The notes under the pieces were generated by a model. It ran no database searches. It was not told the DNA's origin and worked only from the letters and a program-made list of their open reading frames with translations. A DNA stretch of 23,074 nucleotides. Origin: Alectoria sarmentosa. Its lineage: Eukaryota; Ascomycota; Lecanoromycetes; Lecanorales; Parmeliaceae. The stretch lies in NCBI GenBank assembly GCA_009733775.1, contig WOGZ01000439.1, positions 1-23,074 of the forward strand, in the 5' to 3' direction. Numbering within the stretch: the first letter of the stretch is position 1; each line of letters starts with the position of its first letter. Position numbers and translations under genes: made by a program. Positions 1 through 8,984 of the stretch are shown here, piece after piece.

Positions 1-85
1 AATGAAAATGAAAATGAAAATGAAAATGAAAATGAAAATGAAAATGAAAATGAAAATGAAAATGAAAATGAAAATGAAAATGAAA
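1..85. repeat. (AATGAA)n hexanucleotide microsatellite
   Basis: About 14 uninterrupted copies of the hexamer AATGAA open the window and probably continue upstream of it. The array is perfect although the adjoining sequence is strongly mutated, so it probably arose or was homogenised after the surrounding DNA was eroded (inference). Confidence 0.95.
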
Positions 86-1569
86 TATATAATAATGATG
101 CGAAAATAATATTTTCATTTATACATAATTTTACACAATTTAATATTTACAATTTAATAAATTTTATATAATTATAATTTTAAATTTTTTATAACGTTTT
201 TCGTTAAATATAATTTATCAAAATTATAAATATTATATCGAAATCGCGAATATATCGTATTATTCGTATATACGAACATTTTTTTCACGTTATTTTATTT
301 TCATTAAATGCTATAAAAAATTAATTTTAAAATAAACATTTAAAAACTTTAAAGCTCTTAAACGATAATTCGTTAAATTTCAATTAATTAAATAATAAAA
401 ACAATGTTATATTAAATTTAAACTTTTTATAAATATACGATATTTAATTATTTATTATCGTAAAAACGTAAGTAATCTCGAAACTCGAATTCGCGAAATT
501 AATAAATTCGTTAAATTCAAGATAAAAGAAAATATTAAAATTAAAATCTTCATTAATATCGATCTTAAAAACATTTAATTAATAAATTAATATTAAGTTT
601 TAAAATTATCATCGTAAAATAAAAATATTATTTTATATACAATCGAATTCAATAATGAAATTAACGAAAAAATAACGATTAACGAAAATATAACGATAAT
701 CGTATTTAATTTAATTAACGAAATATTTAACATTATATTATTTTCGCAGTTTTATCGTTAATCGCAAAATATATTAAAGCTTTTATCGCATTTATGTGCG
801 CGAAACGAGAATTTTATTTATTTTATTTTAACTCTCGATTTATAATATAAAAAAAGTAACGTTTTTCGTGCACAATATTTAAATTTGAGAAAAATTTTAC
901 GAATATTAAAGTCTCATTTATATTTTAATCTTTTATATATTAAATTATGTTTTTTTACGAAGAAAAATTAAAAGCTAATTATTATAATTACAATTACGAA
1001 AAGTTTTATGATTATGTAATGTTAATAAAATATTATTTTTAACGAAATAATAAAATAAATATACGATAAAAAAATAACGAAAAAACGTTTTTATTTTTTT
1101 GACTTTATTAATTTCTTTAAGCGAATTTTTGAATTTACATTTATCATAAAAATGCATTTTAACTTTAATAAATTTAAGATTTATTTCGTTAAGCTTTAAT
1201 AATGCTTAATATAAATTACATTAATGAAAATCATATCGAAAAAGTTCGCGAGTTATCGTAACGACAAATTTATGTTTTTATTAAATTAAATTATTTATAT
1301 ATATATTTTTATAATTTGTTATATTTAATATAATCGCGTTATTAAAATAAATCGAAATTATCGCGATGATATTTTGAAAATAAAATGAAACGCGCTAAAA
1401 TTTAAAATATAACACGCTTTTTAAAATCACGAAATTTAAATAATTGTTATCGTATAACGCTTCGACGAATATAAAATTATATTATAAACAAAATACTTTT
1501 TTTTTAATAAATATATTATTTTTTATTAATAATTAAATATAATTATATATTATAAAAAAACTCGCATTA
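86..1569. other. AT-rich eroded repeat block, no gene
   Basis: The stretch is almost purely A and T with scattered CpG dinucleotides. All frames are broken by frequent stops; the one short ORF (975-1157, minus) is Lys/Asn/Phe/Tyr-rich and has the composition expected of random AT-rich DNA. It is best read as transposon DNA destroyed by RIP. I could not recognise the parent element. Confidence 0.75.
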
Positions 1570-2378
1570 CGCGTATACTCTTTATTTAATAAACGTATAT
1601 TTTTATATTTGTTAAGCGTATATTTCTTTAAATTTAATTAATTAATATTAAAACGTTAATTCGAATAAATAAGCTTCGCGCGAAGATAGTCGCGAAAATA
1701 TTTCGTAATAATAATATAATAATAAAGTAAGTTTTTTCGAATCTCTTTTTGTAAAATAAAAATATTAAACGATTTCAAATCGTCGAATAATGAGATTTTT
1801 CGATAATTTTTTTATAATCGCATTTGATTAATTAATAAGCCTTTTTAATTATTATTAAAAATACGTTTATCGTATTTAAATGTGCATTATTTGTTAATAA
1901 CTAATAATCTTTTTATAATTGATTTAAAAAGTTAAATATAATTTCGTTAATTTTTATATATATCGATGTCGTAATATCTCGCTATCGCTTTTATATAATC
2001 GTAAATTCTTTATTTTTATCTCGTTATCGTAATAATTATTATACAATTCGTGTATTTTTCTTTTATATAATTATTTTTAATATAATTATCTTTTATATAA
2101 TATTTTATATAATATTTTATATAATATTTTCTTTTCTTATAATAATAACGCTCGTAATTTCAAAAAATTAATTAATAATAATCATATTTTCTTGATTAAT
2201 TAATATGTAAATAATGTTTTATAAAGCGCGAGATTTTGAAGATTTTCGACCCTATTTCGATTTTTATGCGAGATTTATATTCGATTTAATTAGCGTTTAA
2301 ATTTAGTTAATTAAATTTGAAAAAGTATACGTTTAATAAATATGAGAGTATACGTTTATTAAATAAAAAATATACGCG
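1570..2378 (+). mobile_element. Internally deleted, RIP-eroded TIR transposon copy
   Basis: This 809-bp element begins CGCGTATAC and ends with its inverse GTATACGCG, flanked by TA on both sides (1568-1569 and 2379-2380). Each end carries three degenerate copies of a GCGTATAC motif about 22 bp apart. Its left part, to about 2205, aligns with 20400 to about 21013, and its last 170 bp aligns with the end of the window; about 1.87 kb of the longer copy is missing. Differences from that copy are overwhelmingly C-to-T or G-to-A. Remnants of the same N-terminal reading frame are visible (KLRA...IAKIF) but contain stops. The TA duplication and TIR design fit the Tc1/mariner superfamily (inference). 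It is non-autonomous and presumably dead. Confidence 0.85.
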
Positions 2379-3016
2379 TAATGCGAGTTTATAAAAATAA
2401 ATCTTTATCGTAATTTATATTAGCGAATTAAATTTTACTTTATCGCTTTTTTTTAAATAATAAAAAATAAAAATAATTTTTAATTTTTTCATTTTCGTAT
2501 AAAAATAAATTCGAAATTAAAACGTATAATCGCGATTATTTTCTCGAGCATTTTGATTTTAAAAAAAAATGCTATTTTTTATTATATTTAGTCTTTTTTA
2601 ATAATTTCGATTTTCATTATACTTTTTATAAAAGTTTTATAAAAATATATTTTATATTTATATTCTTCAATTTTAATGAGCGAATACGACGCATTAATTT
2701 TTTTTTTTAAAATTTTAAAATCGCATAATAATAATCTTAATAATATTTTAAATACTTTATCGTTTTTACGTAATATTAATAAAGAAATAATTTTGAAATT
2801 ATCGCAATTAACACGAATTTATATTTTTTTATTATATATAATTAAATATCTTAATAATAAATTAAACGTAGACTTTAAATTTTAACGAGCGAATTTTAAT
2901 TATCATTTTTATCTCATTTCGAATAAAAATCGCGATGATTTAAAATACGACGTTATAAAAAATAACAAAATTTTTAAAAAATTATACGAAAACGACGTGA
3001 AATAAATTAAATACGT

Positions 3017-3084
3017 GTTATCAAAAAGAAAAAAACCTTCGTTATCAAATAAAATCTGTTATCAAAGAAATCTGCGTTATTAAA
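3017..3084. repeat. Cluster of four GTTATCAAA motifs
   Basis: GTTATCAAA starts at 3017, 3041 and 3058, and a one-base variant GTTATTAAA at 3076, giving spacings of 24, 17 and 18 bp. Reiterated motifs like this occur in transposon ends, as in the GCGTATAC family of this window. No inverted partner was found in the window, so this may be one end of a second eroded element. Confidence 0.4.
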
Positions 3085-4851
3085 ATTATTTTTTACTTTT
3101 AATATCATATTTATAAAATTTAACGATTTAATATATTTAAATACGCTAATTTTTATAAATAGCTTTATTAGTTATTATTAATTTAAGATTTAAAATTTAT
3201 AGCAATTTGATTATATATTATCGTAATTAAATAATAATTATTTATATTAAACTTTACGCGAATTTAATTTTCAATTCATTATTTAAAGAGTTACAATTTA
3301 TTAAAGTATACAAAATAAATTATTATAATATTAACGTTATTTTTATAATCTTTTTATTTTATTATTATATAAAATTATTTAATATTTAACGAAAATAATT
3401 TTATCGCAATAAAGATTATTATTAAAAAATTTAATTTTATCGCAAAAAGTATATTTATTTTTATAATAAATAAATTAAAAATAAAAAGCGACTTTTTAAT
3501 ATTATAAAAAAAATTAATAATAAATTTCAAATTCTTTTAAGCGTAACGATTATTATCATAAATATAAATTCGAAATTTCGTTCAATAACGTTAAAATGAA
3601 AAATAAATTTCGTGTTTTTATTAAAAAAAATGACGTAAAAAGTTAATTATAAATAATTTTATTAATCGTGCAAAATGCGCAGAAAATTTAAGAATATTTA
3701 AATAATAAAAAGCGCTTAAACGTGTATATTGCACTTTATTATAATATTACGATAATTGAATATAATATATTTAATAACATTAATATTATTATTAACGAAA
3801 ATAAATATAAATAAATATTTAACAATATTATTATTATGTTTTTAATATTGTTAATATTCGTTATCGCAACGCGTAAATGATTTAAAAAAGTCGTTTATTA
3901 AATAATTTATATTAAGGTCGAAAGATTTTTATTTAAATATAAGCGTTTACGTTAAAATATACGACTTATTTTCATAAATACTTGAAACATAAATGAATTT
4001 TAAATTACGATTATTATTAAAACGCTTTATCGTAAATGCTTTATTTTTTTTAATATATTACTTTTTAAATTCGATTAAAAATCGCTTCGATTATCGTTAA
4101 TAATTTATAATAAAGAAAAAGATAAAATTATGTTATTATCGAATAATATATATAAATATATTATCGCAATCGATTAATTAAGTATAAAATATTGCAAAAA
4201 AATTCTTTAAATATCGATTCGCGTTTTTAATTCGTTAATAATTATTTCTTTAAGTCGCAACTTAAAAACGCTTTTATAAAAAATTACGATATATTTAATA
4301 TTATATATTTCGACTTTTATAATTTTAAAATAATGTAAAAAATTAATTTTATTTCACAATAAAAAATACGATTACGATAAAAAAAATATAATATTAATTA
4401 TAAATATATAAATTTATAAAGCGACGCTTCGTTTTCTTTTTAAACGATCTTATTAAATTTCACATTTATTCGATTAAATAAATTAATAAATTATTTATTA
4501 TACGATTTATAATAAATAACGACGTACGTATATTTTTTAAACTTACGATAATTTTATAAAAAAAATTTAATAAAATTTATTTTTTTAACGTTTTTTTTAA
4601 ATAAGTGCATTATTAATTTATTATTTATTAATTTTTTTCGATTATATTTCATTTTTATAATAAGTTTAAATTACGATTGCGATTTTCGATTATATAAAAA
4701 AAAAATGCACATTAAAAATAAAGTAAATAAAAGTTATTAATAATTTCGTGAAATATATAATATTTATAAATAACATTATAATATAATAATGAAATAATGT
4801 AATATAAAATAATAATATAATAAAGTTAATAAAGATAAATAATTATCGTAA

Positions 4852-4856
4852 TTTAA
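4852..4856. repeat. Left 5-bp target site duplication of LTR element
   Basis: TTTAA lies directly before the 5' LTR and is matched by TTTAA directly after the 3' LTR (5873-5877). A 5-bp duplication is standard for LTR-retrotransposon integrases. Confidence 0.85.
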
Positions 4857-5013
4857 TGTTATAATTTTATCTCATAGTCTTATATAACCCGATTGAACCT
4901 AACGCGACTTGGCGCTATTTACATATTTCGCCTTCGCACATATATTTCTCTTTATAGCTATTATTTCGTTCATATCGGAATATAAGCATTTAGCATCATT
5001 TCGTTCTCTGACA
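4857..5013 (+). repeat. 5' LTR
   Basis: It begins TGTTATAA, where the 3' copy has TGTCATGG, and ends TGACA; TGTCA/TGACA would be the ancestral short inverted terminal pair. It differs from the 3' LTR at about 23 aligned positions plus one indel, and all but two of the substitutions are transitions. Its first 34 bases are the most eroded part. Confidence 0.9.
4954..4965 (+). promoter_or_regulatory. Candidate transcript 5' end used as self-primer
   Basis: The 12-mer ATAGCTATTATT inside the LTR is the exact reverse complement of 5015-5026. In the Tf1 family the 5' end of the element RNA folds back on the primer-binding site to prime reverse transcription. If this element works the same way, the R region should start near 4954. 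The segment is fully conserved in the 3' LTR. Confidence 0.55.
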
Positions 5014-5014
5014 T

Positions 5015-5026
5015 AATAATAGCTAT
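5015..5026 (+). promoter_or_regulatory. Candidate self-priming primer-binding site
   Basis: AATAATAGCTAT starts two bases after the 5' LTR end, where a primer-binding site is expected. It pairs perfectly with LTR positions 4954-4965. I saw no convincing tRNA 3'-end complement (a TGG-initiated block) immediately after the LTR. Confidence 0.55.
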
Positions 5027-5372
5027 CCGATTTGGGACCTGGTCGCCCCTGAGTCGTAGTAGACCATATTGACGATGTCAGCTCGCCCTGCGGGGGCATC
5101 ATGGTGTTGGCCAACGAGGCACGGAAATGATATCACGGAACTTCTGGGGCTTAGGCAATTTTAGTTGTATCAGGCCTAGATACATAACAACGGCTGCTAC
5201 GAACGCGCCATACGAAAAAAGTGAGTTTGTTACAAGGCAGCCAAGAACGAAGAAAAGTGAGCCTGCTACAATGGTAATCAAATACGAACAACATCGTTAC
5301 GAGCGACATTCGATCTCACGATTTTTACCTACGAGTCCCCGAGACAACAAAAAAAATAGTTACGGAATCAAT

Positions 5373-5488
5373 CCCATGGCACAATAAGTGCATGAACACA
5401 TGGATGGAAAGCTGGAAGGTTGTATGCTCAATAACGGTCCCATGGCATAAAGAGTGTATGAACACATGGATAGAAAGTCGGGTGGTTG
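5373..5488. repeat. Direct duplication, 66-bp period, inside LTR element
   Basis: Positions 5373-5422 and 5439-5488 both start CCCATGGCA and match at 41 of 50 bases, sharing ATGAACACATGGAT. The duplication lies within the internal region of the LTR element; its role is unknown. Confidence 0.8.
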
Positions 5489-5702
5489 AAAGGATTTGCG
5501 ATATTACGGTTTACGGGGTATTGGGCATGGCATATGTGGAAGATGGATTGCGGTGTTATATGACAAGGACAAAACGGAACAGCAGCAAGGTCTGTTATAA
5601 AGAAGAATGTGGAGAGTCAAGGCAAGGGACGGTTACGAGTTTTCGAGCTTTCCGTGATAAGGAATGATTATGAAGGGATTTGTTATGAGGACATGGCAAT
5701 GT

Positions 5703-5713
5703 GAAGGAGGGGG
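5703..5713 (+). promoter_or_regulatory. Polypurine tract
   Basis: GAAGGAGGGGG ends three bases before the 3' LTR start at 5717. This is the position and composition of a plus-strand primer in LTR retrotransposons. Confidence 0.8.
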
Positions 5714-5716
5714 TAG

Positions 5717-5872
5717 TGTCATGGTTCCAACCCACAATCTTACATGACCCGATTGAGCATAACGCGGCTTGGCGCTACTTACATATTTCGCCTTCGCATA
5801 TGTATTTCTCTTTATAGCTATTATTTCGTTTATATCGAAATATAAGCATTTAGCATTATTTCGTTTTTAACA
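5717..5872 (+). repeat. 3' LTR
   Basis: It begins TGTCATGG and ends TTAACA. It keeps the original base at most sites that are T or A in the first part of the 5' LTR, while its own last 50 bp carries several C-to-T and G-to-A changes, so both copies were hit independently. Confidence 0.9.
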
Positions 5873-5877
5873 TTTAA
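5873..5877. repeat. Right 5-bp target site duplication of LTR element
   Basis: TTTAA, identical to 4852-4856, directly follows the 3' LTR. Confidence 0.85.
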
Positions 5878-6540
5878 ACAATTTCGATTTTTTAATTTTT
5901 TGAGAGATTTTTAATAAATTATAAATTTATAAACAATATTTAATAATAATATCGTAAATTAAATAATACGATTATTTAATAATTTAGTTTTAGCACGATT
6001 TAAATTATATTATAATAATTTTATTAATTAAATTATAATATCGTATTAAAAAAAACGAATTTCTGAATAATATAATAATAAAATAATTATAACAATGTTA
6101 CGATAATATAATTTTTTAATCTCTTTATAAAATTTAAAAAAATACGATAATATAAAATTTAATTATAATAAATTTAATACGTTTATAATTTATCATCGCC
6201 TTTAAATAAAAACTTTAATTTATTTATTTTATTTTTATTACGATATTTACACGATATATATATCGTAAAAAAATGTTATTATTATTCGTTAAAATAAACA
6301 TTAATAATTTAATACGAATTAATTAAAAAGCTTACTTTTTTAATAATTAAAAATTATATAAAAAATTGATTTATATATACGTTTAAAATAAGATTTACTT
6401 AATTAAATCTTTATAATTCGTTATTTTCAAGCTAAAACTCTTTATTTTCGAATATTTATTTTCTTTAAACTCTTTAATCTCACATATTTAATAATAATAT
6501 ATAAATGTTATAAGATTATATAGAATCGATTATTCGCTCT
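5878..6540. other. AT-rich eroded block resuming after the LTR element
   Basis: This has the same composition as 2379-4856 and is the continuation of the sequence the LTR element split. It contains no ORF worth calling. Composition changes sharply near 6540, which I take as the isochore boundary. Confidence 0.7.
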
Positions 6541-6612
6541 CACACGATATTACATAGACGAAATTTGACAAAGTGGATTCAAATCTGTATGACAGATGAA
6601 GTTTTTTCAGAA

Positions 6613-6749
6613 CCCCTCAGAGCTCTCCGAGGGCTCCGGCCGGAGGGGCTATCAAAGCATGCTCGCAGTCCCAAATATCATATCATACCATTACTTCGAG
6701 CTTGCTTCGACAGTTCCTCCGGCAAAAGCCCCCGGAGAGCCCCCGGAGG
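6613..6749. repeat. Fold-back repeat with two 57-bp arms
   Basis: The arms 6613-6669 and 6693-6749 are inverted copies that align without gaps at 42 of 57 positions around a 23-nt loop. Most mismatches are transitions. The outer arms are CCGGAG-rich and include the perfect palindrome CTCCGGCCGGAG at 6634-6645. It could be a small fold-back MITE or the template for a hairpin RNA. Overlapping plus-strand ORFs (6565-6789, 6596-6778) are by-products of the repeat. Confidence 0.7.
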
Positions 6750-7171
6750 CTCAAAGGGACTCCGGGAGTCTCCCCTGAGTGGACGATGAGAGTGACAGAG
6801 GAAAGTACGGAAGCGGGAAGAAAAAAAAAGGGGGTTTAGAGAAAGCTAGCAAAATGAGAGATAGAAACGCATGGCCTTCAGCTTTGCATTGCTTTTTTCA
6901 ATGCATGTCTTGGGTTGAGCGTGCTACCAGCCTGATAGCCGATGAGATCTTCCACCCCAGACATTTCCTTCCTTACGCACCTCTCGTCAGAAGAAGTGCT
7001 CATTGCTTCTAGAAGCTTGTTGGTGAGTGTTGAATTCCAACCACAATTGTCGAGTCTGAGCCTTGCAAATACTCATGAGGCCAAAAAGTCTAACATCTCG
7101 GCACGTAAGTACCCATCAAATTGATGCCGGTCGATTTCTAGGTTATAGGATCCTCACTGAACAGTTTGATA

Positions 7172-7208
7172 CCCCGTACCCTCGTATCCCCCGTTACCCC
7201 CGTACCCC
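7172..7208 (-). promoter_or_regulatory. G-quadruplex / i-motif candidate
   Basis: Five C-runs of 4, 3, 5, 5 and 4 are separated by loops of 3, 6, 4 and 3 nt, so the minus strand meets the usual G3+N1-7 quadruplex rule. It lies about 250 bp upstream of the start codon at 7458. Whether it regulates that gene is unknown. Confidence 0.6.
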
Positions 7209-7369
7209 AAGATGCTAATCTGCCTAGACTTTTCGGCCGCACGAGTACCTATACGCAAAGCGGTCAGGTCTGATTACGTGTACCTACGGGTACCAACGTG
7301 TACTACGGAGTTCCAAGGTCACGTGCAAGCGGCTTCAGTATTGTAGCTCTTTTGAATTTGATGCATAGG

Positions 7370-7377
7370 TATATATT
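7370..7377 (+). promoter_or_regulatory. TATA-box candidate
   Basis: TATATATT lies 80 bp before the chosen ATG, a plausible core-promoter distance for a filamentous fungus. There is no other support. Confidence 0.35.
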
Positions 7378-7457
7378 GAGATACTTTTCCGTGCCAGTCA
7401 ACAACATCTCCTACTAAGGCTTATGTCTCATCCTGACCTACCTTGACCCAGACCCTG

Positions 7458-8430
7458 ATGAGGACAACTCTCCCCAGTCTCGTCCGCGCCAAACAACATG
7501 CCCTAAAGCTGGCTTTTCGCCCTTCAGGCACCACAGGTACCAAAGGCTTTGGTTCTCACACCACCTTCTGCTCACCATGCCGTTCCTTCGCACAAGTCCA
7601 GTCGAATCGCGACATCTTCCCCGAAATCTGGTTCACGAGCTCATGTCCGCCCCGTCGCGCGCCCGAACAATCCGGTACCAACCCTAAAGATGCACCACCA
7701 GATGAGCGAACATTGAAACTGGGCAAGAGCATGTCTCAGTCAGCATCATTTCGAAGGAACCAACTTACTGACCCTTACAGCCCTCCGCGTGCTGCAATCC
7801 CGACTCCCCACCCTCCTCGCCTCCCCTCTTCCACCCGAAATACTCTCACCCCACATTACTCTCCACCTCTTTCCTTCTACCCACCCCCATCTCCCCACTG
7901 TCTCCGGCCGCGTCGCCTACCATGCAGCCCTCTGGACGGCCCCCATGGCCTGGGGTCGCGTTCCTATCGTCGGCAATGTCAAACTCATAATTCTCAGCGA
8001 GCGCGTGGTTAAAAATGGACATATGTGCTCACGGAATGCTCACTCCCACCTCAACAGCGAGCGCCTTGTTGTGCGTTGGAAAACATGCGGCAAAACGCAA
8101 GGCAAAGGCATGGGTGCGCTATACCGTGGCATTGGGGCAAGTGAAGAGGTGGACAAGATTACCGAATGGTTAGGTGGCGATGCAAGGGATGATGAGGAGT
8201 TTGTTGGGAAATTCATATTTGAGTTTGACGAGGAGGGAAGGATTGTCACACACACGATTGAGCATGCGGAAGAAAATGGGGATTTAGAGAAGACAAGTAG
8301 AGTGGTAAGTGTGACCGATTGGCTGTTAGGAAGGCCGTGGAAGAAGAAAACGCCGGATCTAGCATGGAGTTGCGTAGCAGATGAGGATGGCGATGAGAGG
8401 ATGAAGAAGTTTGACGGGAAGGGAGAATGA
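7458..8430 (+). CDS. Conserved-looking fungal protein with mitochondrial presequence
   Basis: Two exons, 7458-7728 and 7781-8430, give 306 residues. I start at the ATG at 7458 because it is the first ATG in the frame and the 45 or so residues after it are rich in Arg, Lys, Ser and Thr and lack acidic residues, as a mitochondrial presequence should. Joining the exons gives an uninterrupted LGKTLRVLQSRLP, with each exon remaining open to the junction. The second half has an orderly, conserved look: a segment with TAPMAWGRVPIVG, then VRWKTCGKTQGKG, GALYRGI, an acidic FIFEFDEEGRI stretch, and VVSVTDWLLGRPW. The combination recalls a fungal family of uncharacterised mitochondrial proteins, which I cannot name or assign an activity. 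No transmembrane segment is evident. It converges with the Rab gene, 554 bp separating the stop codons. The only oddity is the GC donor of its intron. Confidence 0.85.
7729..7780 (+). other. GC-AG intron (52 nt)
   Basis: The donor is GCATGT, the branch-like sequence CTTACTGAC lies near the 3' end, and the acceptor is TTACAG. Removing it joins AAG A to CC CTC in frame. No GT donor nearby gives the same in-frame join. Confidence 0.8.
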
Positions 8431-8984
8431 AGGGCCGGGGTGAAGGGGTTTCGGCGTTTTTGGAGAAGAAAGCTTACGTGAAAATTGAGGATTAGGACTC
8501 GAGCATGGTCTTTGTAAAGGGAGAGAAAATCTGGTAGATCTGTGCATATTGAGATTGGATTCTCCTAGAGGCAAGTGAAACTTTTGTGGTACACGGAACG
8601 GTCAATCTTGCACGCAGTAAACCATCTCCTGTCTCCTCATTGTTACTTCATTGACGAGGCAAGGATGAGGTCGGGTTGATTCCGTGCTTCCATGCCAGCG
8701 ACAGAGATATGGCGGCACAGTCAGAGTCAAGATGTCACCTAAGGGGGCACGCTGTAGCAAGGTCTGTGATGGAGCTTAACGGACAACACCAACGGAGAGA
8801 ACGCCAATTTGATCTCAACATTGCTAGGCGTTGCTCACGCACCAGTAAGACTACAAATCTTTTCACTGACGCCATCTTCATGAGCTTCAAGGAAAGTCCG
8901 CAATCGCTCGCGAACGACCAAAGCATCCATGCCTAGCGATTCTTGGTACATCCAACGGCCTCATGCTCCGAACCTAACAGGATC
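8431..8984. other. Convergent intergenic region
   Basis: This lies between two converging genes and must contain both 3' untranslated regions. I saw no clear polyadenylation signal, and the short ORFs here (8676-8936 plus, 8735-8926 minus) have no recognisable content. Confidence 0.6.

Larger units (their letters stand above)
2379..4856. other. AT-rich eroded repeat block, no gene
   Basis: This continues the AT-rich block; most remaining cytosines sit in CpG. The ORF at 2676-2885 (plus, 69 codons) is Asn/Leu/Ile/Lys-rich with no recognisable motif and is not called. A cluster of GTTATCAAA motifs at 3017-3084 is the only internal structure I can point to. Confidence 0.7.
4857..5872 (+). mobile_element. 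Miniature LTR retrotransposon (TRIM-like), 1,016 bp
   Basis: A structurally complete LTR element: 157- and 156-bp LTRs that both start TG and end CA, a 5-bp TTTAA target duplication, a purine tract just before the 3' LTR and a primer-binding candidate just after the 5' LTR. The internal part is only 703 bp and encodes no gag, protease, reverse transcriptase or integrase that I can see, so it must have been mobilised in trans. ORFs at 5127-5387 and 5392-5667 (plus) and a hydrophobic one at 5099-5281 (minus) resemble nothing I recognise and are probably chance. The internal region is much less AT-rich than its surroundings, so the element landed in already eroded DNA. Orientation follows from the purine tract. 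Confidence 0.88.
6750..7457. other. Upstream region of the mitochondrial-protein gene
   Basis: No gene is visible. The stretch contains a C-rich block at 7172-7208, a CACGTG E-box core near 7320 and a TATA-like run at 7370-7377. Short ORFs here (6779-7012, 6942-7124) lack recognisable content. Confidence 0.6.

Noticed and set aside
975..1157. 60-codon minus-strand ORF in the AT-rich block
   Set aside because: Lys/Asn/Phe/Tyr-dominated composition typical of random AT-rich sequence; no motif.
2676..2885. 69-codon plus-strand ORF with Asn/Leu/Ile runs
   Set aside because: Composition follows the local base content; no initiation context or homology I can recognise.
5099..5281. Hydrophobic minus-strand ORF in the LTR element that looks like two membrane segments
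   Set aside because: It runs antisense to the element and overlaps plus-strand ORFs; hydrophobic frames arise easily by chance and nothing else supports it.
5392..5667. 91-codon ORF considered as a gag-like gene of the LTR element
   Set aside because: No zinc knuckle, protease or polymerase motif, and half of it is the translated 66-bp duplication.
6565..6789. Pro/Gly/Arg-rich ORF
   Set aside because: It is the translation of the fold-back repeat arms.
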